64,000 nt of DNA from SP5GCR1 sp965199685 (GTDB lineage: Bacteria; Pseudomonadota; Gammaproteobacteria; Poriferisulfidales; Oxydemutatoraceae). The stretch's first letter is position 1. Each line of letters starts with the position of its first letter. The position numbers and the translations under genes are program-made. The notes under the pieces were generated by a model that was given only the letters and a program-made list of their open reading frames with translations, was not told the origin of the DNA and did not search any database. Positions 10,801 to 19,800 of the stretch are shown one piece after another. The stretch is taken from NCBI GenBank assembly GCA_965199685.1, contig OZ241323.1, positions 682,001 through 746,000 of the forward strand, written 5' to 3'.

Positions 10801-13800
10801 GCGGTAAGTGATGGGGTTGGCGGTGGGCGTGCACGAATTAGCAACAGTTATTTTATCGGCAATCTCGTCGTGAATGGTCGCTCGGCGGTTGGTGGGGGTT
10901 TGATTGGCAATGTAGACTCGGATTTAAGCATCACCGACAGTTATGCAGTCGGCAGGATTACGGCACAACACGATGATGGATTTATAGGTAGCTTGGTCGG
11001 GGCACGCACCTCGTCTATTATCCAAATCAGCAACAGCTATACGAGTGTTTTAGCAACCCAAGGTGGTGAGCCGCAAGGTTTATTCGGTGGCAATAAAAAT
11101 CCAAAAGACCAGCTAGCCCCGACTGCTCAAGCGAGTTATATAGACGCAGATGTCTCTGCAACTGAGGTGACCTTAGGACGGAGTAAGCGTACCGTTGAGC
11201 TACAATCGCCGACGACCGCAACTGATATTTATACGCGTTGGGGTAGCGATGGTTTGGGTAACTCGGATAACTGGGATTTCGGTAGCGATAAGCAATACCC
11301 GGCGATCAAGTATAACTTGCGTGCCCATACTAATGATAATGATTCTAGTGATGGTGATGAACATTGCGGTGCGGCAGATATACAAAAACGCCCCGCTGCT
11401 TGCCAAACCTTGCTTCGTCATCAAGGTAGTCTATTGCGAGACTTGAAATTACCCGAAGGTGCCGGTCTGTCGCGTTCTTTTGCGTTTGCGTCATTTGATT
11501 ACGATATGTCGGTGAATGCCGATCAGAGTAGTATTCGCCTGTTTGCGACTGCGTTTAATGCAGTAGCTAGAGTGGAGGTTTTCAAGGATGGCAATTTGCT
11601 AGGAGCAAGCAATAGCGGCGAATGGACGGTGCCGATCCCGTTAAACGACCATGCCAATACGGTTTTTGCTTTGGTCGTAACAGAAGGCAACCGTCGTTCG
11701 TATCCATATCGGTTCACCGTCAATCGTCTCAGCATCGTAGCAGAAAACATAGACAAGGACGGCGACGGATTAATAGACATCAGTCATGCGACGCATTTAA
11801 GTGCCATCCGTAATCGTTTGGACGGTAGTGCCTATCAGGAAAGCGGAGCTGGCGATGTGATCTATTGTTCCAACGGCTGCGCCGGATATGAGTTGACTGC
11901 CGATATAGACCTTGCCGGGATTGATTGGCAACCCATAGGTAGTGCTGATGAACCATTTAGCAGTTCGTTCAGAGGTAACGGCTATACGATTTCTAATTTA
12001 ACCATAAAGGCAGACTATAGCAATGATATAGGTCTATTCGGAGTAATGAGGGGCAGAATTGAGAATGTCGGTTTGGTGAATGTAGATATTAGCGGGCGTA
12101 ATTGGGTCGGTAGTTTGGCCGGACGCTTTCAGGGTGGCACGATTATCAATAGCTATGCAGACGGCAAGCTAGCATTTGGCTTTACAAATGGTGGCGGTTT
12201 GGTCGGAAGCCTTGGAAGAGGTAGCACGATTGCCAATAGCTATGCGCGTGTTGATGTCAGTGCGCGTACTGAACTAAATGGTATTATTGTTTCTGCCGGA
12301 GGCTTACTTAGTTCCATCACCGGCGGATCAATCATTAATAGCTATGCAACCGGTGATGTGCAGGCCAGTATCGTCGGTGTAGGTAATACATCATTTGCTA
12401 ATGCCGGTGGTCTACTGGGAAGTTCGTCGTTACCAGTCTCGGCAATTATTAATAGCTACGCAATCGGCAATTTACGGGCAAGTCATCGCGCGGGTTTAGC
12501 ACTAAACCGAGACCGCTCACTGACAATTTCTAATAGTTATTATAGAACGGGTGCGGTTATCTCCGGGACTGATGCACTTATCGGCACCGCTAGAACTGAG
12601 ATGCAACTCAAGGCTGGTGTGCCGAGGTTTGGTCCTACCTATATTGGGTGGGACCGAGCGGATTGGCATTTCGGCAACAGCGAGCAATATCCGGCATTGC
12701 TTTATACGGCTGGTAATGGCAATAACGCCGCATGCCGGCAACTCGCTGCGCAGCAGGTATCGGATTGCAACGGTAGATTATCTGCAAACCTGTCAGGGCA
12801 TGACAAAGCGATCGTTTGTCGTAGTCATTTACCAAGATCACCCGAACAGATTCCGTATTGCGGAGCCTTGCTACCTGGGCAGCGTAGCGGGCTAGTTGGG
12901 TTGGAGTTTTCAGAAAATGCACACTTGACCCCGCCATTTAGCTCTCAGATATACGACTATGAGCTACTCGTTGATGCGGATATTGAGATTCTTCGCACCA
13001 CACCGACTGGCTATTACGGTAGCGATACGATAACCATAGATGCCGGTGGTTTGAGTTCGTTGACCGGTAGTGGGCAGGGTTCGTCGTTCACTCTAAGCGA
13101 CGATTTGGGCGACGATTTGGACAGCATCGTGTTTAAGGTTCAATCGGCAACGCCGGGTGTGCCGACGGTCTATACGATCAAGATATTGCAAGATATTGCG
13201 GTAGTAGATGGTTTCATAATGATTGATTATCTGGAAGATTTGAACCTCATGCGCAACTCTTTGGCTCAGGTATCTGCGCCTTTCACGGATTGCCCTATCA
13301 ACACGCAAGACAATGTGCGGCGATGTCGCGGCTATAAATTGGCTAGAGACTTGGACTTCAAGGATCCTACAAGCTATCGTGCCGGTGTGGTCAACCCAAT
13401 GTGGACGGGCGGTGCCGGTTGGCAGCCGATAGGAGAGTATAACCCTAATCAGGGTTTGTGGGGCTTTCGGGATTTGTTTAGCGGAGATGGACACACGATA
13501 TCAAACTTGAGAATTCATGGTGTTGCTACCGGCGATATGGGTTTATTCGACAGAATTGGGCGTGGTGGCAGAATTGAGAATGTTGGTCTACTCGTTGTGG
13601 ATATTGATGTTGATAATAGTCGGCGTAGTTTGACTTCTGTGGGTGCTTTGGTTGGTTCGAATTTAGGCGAAGTTGTCAACAGCTATGTAATAGGTGGAAA
13701 TGTTCAAGGAGATTACCTCGTAGGTGGTTTGGTCGGTGAAAACTCAGATAGTGCGAACCCCGATGCTACAGGTGCGATAGTCAATAGCTACGCAGATGTT

Positions 13801-16800
13801 TCGGTAAATGGGCGCGTTGCTATTGCCGGCGGTTTAGTCGGTACTAGTTCTCGTGGTGGAAAAATTCGCAACAGTTATGCAAGCGGTGCGGTTGTCGGAA
13901 ATGAAATTGTCGGTGGTTTGGCAGGCATCATGGCGAGGGATATCAAAAACGGCTATGCAAGCGGTGATGTTTCGGGTACTCTGCAAGTCGGTAGTTTGGT
14001 AGGTTTCTTAAGCGAAGCTGGGATGGTGGTGAGTAATAGCTATGCGACTGGCAAAGTGACCGGCAGCTCAAGAGGATTGTTCGGCTCAGTTTTAAGTGGC
14101 AGTCGTGCCACTGCGAGTTATTGGGATATCAGTACGGGCGGTGTGGCAGACGATGCAAATAGTGCTAATGGCATTGGCAAGACGACGGCAGAGCTGCAAA
14201 CCCCGGCGATTGGCGGTGGCATCTATCGCGGTTGGGATAGCGATGATTGGTATTCGGTGGTCGGTCAATATCCGGTTCTGAGATATACCAGTGCCACTGA
14301 TGTGCTTGCCCGCCCGGCGTGTCAAGCAGCTGAGAACACAAGTAGCGAAATGCCGGTGTGTGGCAGCTTTTTGTCGGCGCAGCATCTTAGCGGTTTAAGA
14401 AGTCTGGCACTTTCAAACAATATAGGTCAGGTTTTGCTATTAAGACCTGATTTCAATCCAGGGATATATGATTATGAGTTGATACTAAAAAACGATGCGA
14501 GTGAGTTCGCTATCATCCCGAATACGTTTAATACGAATGCGATGATTGTAGTCACCGACGATAGCGGGACGAATCCGCGCAGAGTATTACGAACTGGTCA
14601 AACCACGACCTTGGCTATGGACAACATCAATGATTTCTTGCTGACCCTGACGGTGGAAGATCCGCTGCTACCTGGAACTATGACGACGACACGCTATCGT
14701 TTTGAGGTAAGCAAGCATCCTCTTATTAACGTCAACGATATAGACGAAGACGACGATGGCTTGATAGAGATTGGTAGCATAGACGATATGAACGTAATGC
14801 GTTATCAATTAGATGGCAGCGGATATAGAGCGAACCAGGATAATATGAAAATCGTCAGAGGGTGTCCGAACGATTTATGCTTGGGTTATGAATTGACACG
14901 AGATTTGGATTTCCAAGATGCCGCAAGCTACCGCTCTGGGGTAGTGAATACTGAATGGGCAGAGAATTGGCAACCTATAGGAGGGCGAGATAACCCCTTT
15001 GACAGTATCTTCAACGGCAATAACCATACTATTTCCAATCTACGCATCGATAGAACTGATACCGACAATATCGGTTTGTTTGCGGCATTGGCCGACAGTG
15101 CGCAAGTCACAAACGTCAATTTATCGGATGTGGAGGTTGGAGGTCGCTTTAGTGTCGGAGGCCTAGCTGCCCATAATGCTGGCGAGATAGACAACAGCTA
15201 TGCGAATGGCACGGTGGCAGGAGAACGTGCCGTCGGTGGTTTGGTTGGCTACAATGTCGGTCGTATTTCTAATAGTTATGTTTACGGTATGGTATCAGGA
15301 GAAATTTCGGTCGGTGGTTTGGTGGCTCGCAACGAAAGCGGTGGGATGATTGCCAATAGCTACAGCTTGAGCCGTGTATCGGGTAATAATAATATAGGTG
15401 GTTTGGTTGGTTTGAATCTTGGTGCCATCGCAAACACCTATGCAAGCGGCAGTGTTCAAGGAGTCACACTTATTGGTGGCTTGATCGGTGAGAACGGCGG
15501 TTCAGTTCGCAACAGTTATGCGACAGCAGATATCGTGTGTACGGGTGTGCCTGCGTGTGCCACGTATACGGTTGCCACTGGCGGACTCATTGGTAGCAAT
15601 GCCAGTGGTATTGCGGTAAACAGCTATTGGGATACCGCAACCAGTAACATATCAGGCAACATACAAGGATTGGCTGCCGGCACCGGCAAGACAACCTTAC
15701 AACTGCAATCGAGCAACAGTCAATCGTCGGATGCAAGCGAGGCGTATTATAGGTGGAGCGATAGCGACTGGCATTTCGGCAATGCATCTCAATATCCGAT
15801 CCTTAAATATACCAGTACTACTGAGAGCATGCTAACTGGTTTGCAATCTTATGGCTTGGAAAGTTTGACAATCGCAGAGGTTGTGACACTGTCTCCGCAT
15901 TTCGATACCACAAAATTGTATTATCGTGTCGGCGTAGAATTGGATGCAAACATACCACATCTGCATTTGACCCCAAGCGCATTAAACGCCGAGGCAATCA
16001 TCCGCATCGTCAGCGATAACGGTTTTGACGAGACGGTCGCAAGCGGCATCAGCAGTTCAGCAATTATGCTACATTCCACCGACACCACCGTGATTAGCGT
16101 TGAAGTCTCGGGAAAGCGACGAGCCCGATATCGCTTTGAAGTAGATTATTTCTCTTCCAACCTAGGAAGAGATGCCGATGCAGACGGAGATGGATTGATC
16201 GAGATTCTGACACTGGAAGATTTGGATGCGATGCGCAACGCCCTGGACGGTAGCATCATTAGACAGCAAAACGACGAAGGTGTATTCGTGGAGAATGCCA
16301 GAGGCTGTCCGATGACTGGTTGCAGAGGATATGAATTGTTGCAAGATTTGGACTTTGACAATCCTGCACACTATCGGACCGGCAGAGTGAACACCGCATG
16401 GACCAGCGGGGCAGGCTGGCAACCAATAGGGACACAAATGCTTCCGTTTGTGGCAACATTCAAAGGCAACGGTTATACGATTTCTAATTTAAGGGTAAAT
16501 AGACCAGAGAGCGACGGTGGTTTATTCGGGGTGATAGACGGTAGCGAAGCTGATGTTGCAATAGAAGGGCTGGGTTTATCGGATGTAGACATAGTCGGCG
16601 GTGTGCATGTAGGCGGTCTGGTCGGCCATAATCGGGCAGGTGACATTAGCAAGAGTTATGTTACTGGTTCTGTCTCGACAACAGGCAAAGATGGATCAGC
16701 AATCGTAGGCGGTTTGGTCGGTAGTAACGTTGGCGGTTCCATCACCGAGTCCTACGCAGAAACCCAAGTCAAAGGCAATCTGGCAGATAGCCTGACGACA

Positions 16801-19800
16801 TCATTGGCAGGTGGTCTAGTTGCTCTAAACGATGATCATGGCCACATTGATAATAGCTATGCGATAGGGTCAGTAATCAGTCGGGGCAGCGTCGGTGGTT
16901 TGGTTGCGTTAAACCGAAGTTCTAGCGAAATCATCAACAGCTATGCGGTGAGCAGGGCAATAGCTATGGGAGCAACATCTATGGCAGGTGGTTTGGTTGC
17001 CGTCAACAATGCAACGGTGGACGATAGTTATTGGGATATGGAGGCGAGTGGTGTCGCATCAAGTGCCGGTGGTATTTCTGCGACTACGGAAATACTTCAA
17101 TCGTCTACGCCGACTTCACCGATAAACAGCATCTATAGAAATTGGGATCCCGATGTATGGGAGTTTGCAAATGCAAATCGCTATCCGACACTTAATGCCG
17201 TGAACAATGCACAGCTACTTGCTCCCGAAGGGAAGAGTTTGTTACAAAGTTTTATGTTACAAAGTTTTGCTCAATTAAGCCATGCGCGACTATTTCCATC
17301 TTTCCATCCACTCATTTTTGACTACGAGCTCATTGCCGAATCGGGGCAGATGACCGAAGTGCGATTGTTTATGACACCAACACGAGAGGGTACAACGATT
17401 GATGTTGCTTGTAGCGATGGCTTGGTGTGCTCGTCGGGTATTCCGATATCATTCGTATTGGACGGTAGCAATGCACCGCAGATTACCATTAATACTCGTA
17501 CACCTGATGCCGATGAATTGTTGTATAACTTTTCCGTCCGCTATGTGGAATCGGAGGTTAGGCGAGTGACGGAGACAACCACAACAACCGTATCAATGTC
17601 GCTGATGGTAGCCGAAGGCGAGCGTATTCGTTTGACGACTCCTTATGATTTCGGTTTGAATCAAGATTCGTATCGCTATAATTGGTATCAATTAATAGGT
17701 GATCCGCTAAGACTCAAAGACGCACTATCACCGGTTGATACACAAAGCCTCGTATTGGATTTCACGGTACCTATTGATGTGGTATCTAAGCAAAGCGATA
17801 GCCGCACCGTACAGTTGGTCATGGAAGTCATTGTGAACGGCAATTTTTATGCAACACAATTTATATCATTGATAATTTCCAAACGCAATAACGACTCAGG
17901 TAATCGCGCGCGCTTACTTAAAGATAATAACAAAATACATACTTATACCGTTCGCTTTGAAAGAGAGGACGGTAGCGAGTTTGTAGACCGAGACAAGGGC
18001 CTTGCCTCAATTGATATGCAGTGGCAGCGTCGGCGTAGCGATGCGGAAGATTGGGTCAATGTCGGGAGTGGGTTGCCGTATACCCTCCCTAACGAAGGAA
18101 ATTATCAATATCGTGCACTTGCCACTTATGAAGACAATCAAGGTTATCGCGAACAGTTTGAAACCGGGGTCATAGACTATTTAGACATAGACGAAGACGG
18201 TGACGGATTGATAGAGATTGCTTATTTGGAAGAATTGGATGCGATACGTCATCAGTTAGACGGCACTGGCTATAAAGCAACCGCAAGTGCGAACAAAGTA
18301 ACTGCGGGTTGTCCGGTGGTCAATAATGTAGAGAAATGCCGAGGCTATGAGTTGATAAACGATTTGGATTTCACCAATGATGCCAGTTATCGTACATCAG
18401 ATACAGCTGCACTTTCTGTACTGAAGAATAGATGGACAGTGACCAATTTCCAAGATGAAAATGATTCTGGTTGGCAGCCTATAGATAAAGAATTTAATGC
18501 CGTATTTAACGGCAACGGTCATACGATATCCAATATGCAAATAAACCGTAGCGTCGGCACTCAAAACCCCATAGGTCTATTTTCCCGAATAGGTGCAACT
18601 GGAAGGATTGAAAACTTGGGACTGGTCGATCCGGCAATCAAAGGTTTAGTCGGAGTCAAAAATGTAGGTGGCATTGCTGGTGCAATACGACGCGGTAGTG
18701 TAATCATGAATAGTTATGTGGCCGGTGATGTTGCATCTGGCAATACCGATAAAGTAATAAGAGGTGATGTAAGCGGTGCAGGACTCATAGGCGGTTTGGT
18801 CGGCTGGAATCAAGGTTTTATCCTCAATAGCTATGCGAAGATCAACGTGGTTGCCGAAGATTCCGGGACGGCATCAAACAAACGGGTCGGGGTTGGTGGT
18901 TTGGCCGGTAGGAACATAGACGGCGGCAAGGTTTATAACAGCTATGCAACTGGTGAGGTGAAAGGACCTTGCATAGTCGGTGGTTTGGTAGGAAATCAAT
19001 TTTCTACAAACTCAGAGGATGACGAGAAAAGAAGTGAAATCAGAAACAGCTATGCGACAGGTAATGTAGAGACAGGATTTGGGACATGCAGTAACTCAAA
19101 TAATAGAATCGCTGGAGGTTTAGTCGGTGCTAATAATGACTCAAGGGTGGAAAATAGTTATGCGAGAGGTGAAGTTTCAGGTGCTGGTACGCTCGCTGGT
19201 TTGATTGGTAGGAGGCTAGGCGGTTCCACTGCAAACCCTATCAATAGTTATTGGAACTTTGACGCTAATTGTGAGATTACTCCAAGTGGCGGTTCGGTGG
19301 CAGCCGGTGCGTATTGTTTTTCTAGTACAACTCGTGGAGTTGATTCAGATGCAAGGTTAGATAACAGGCTCCGAGCTTCCAGTGGGGGGACTGGTAGGGC
19401 ATGCATAAGAGATGATGGTTCTACAACTTTCTGCCAGGTTTATATGGATTGGGGTAGCGCATCTTGGGATTACGGCACAAGTGAGCAATATCCGGCACTC
19501 AAATACGTGGTTGGATTGAATACATCCGACCCGGGTTGTGATCAGGATCCAGAGACGGCATTGCCGAGATGTGGGACTTTATTGCCAGGACAATTTCCCG
19601 ACACAGTTCTGTTGAATAGCCTTAGTTTATCCGCCAATTCAAAAGAAGTGCGGTTGACCCCGAGCTTTGATCCAAACATATTTAACTATAGAGCAACGAT
19701 TACTACTGAGATAGTGCCAGTAGCTATGAAAATTGCTACAGATGCTGACGAAGGTACCGAAATAACGATCCGCAAAGACGGTGGCACACCGTTGACCAAA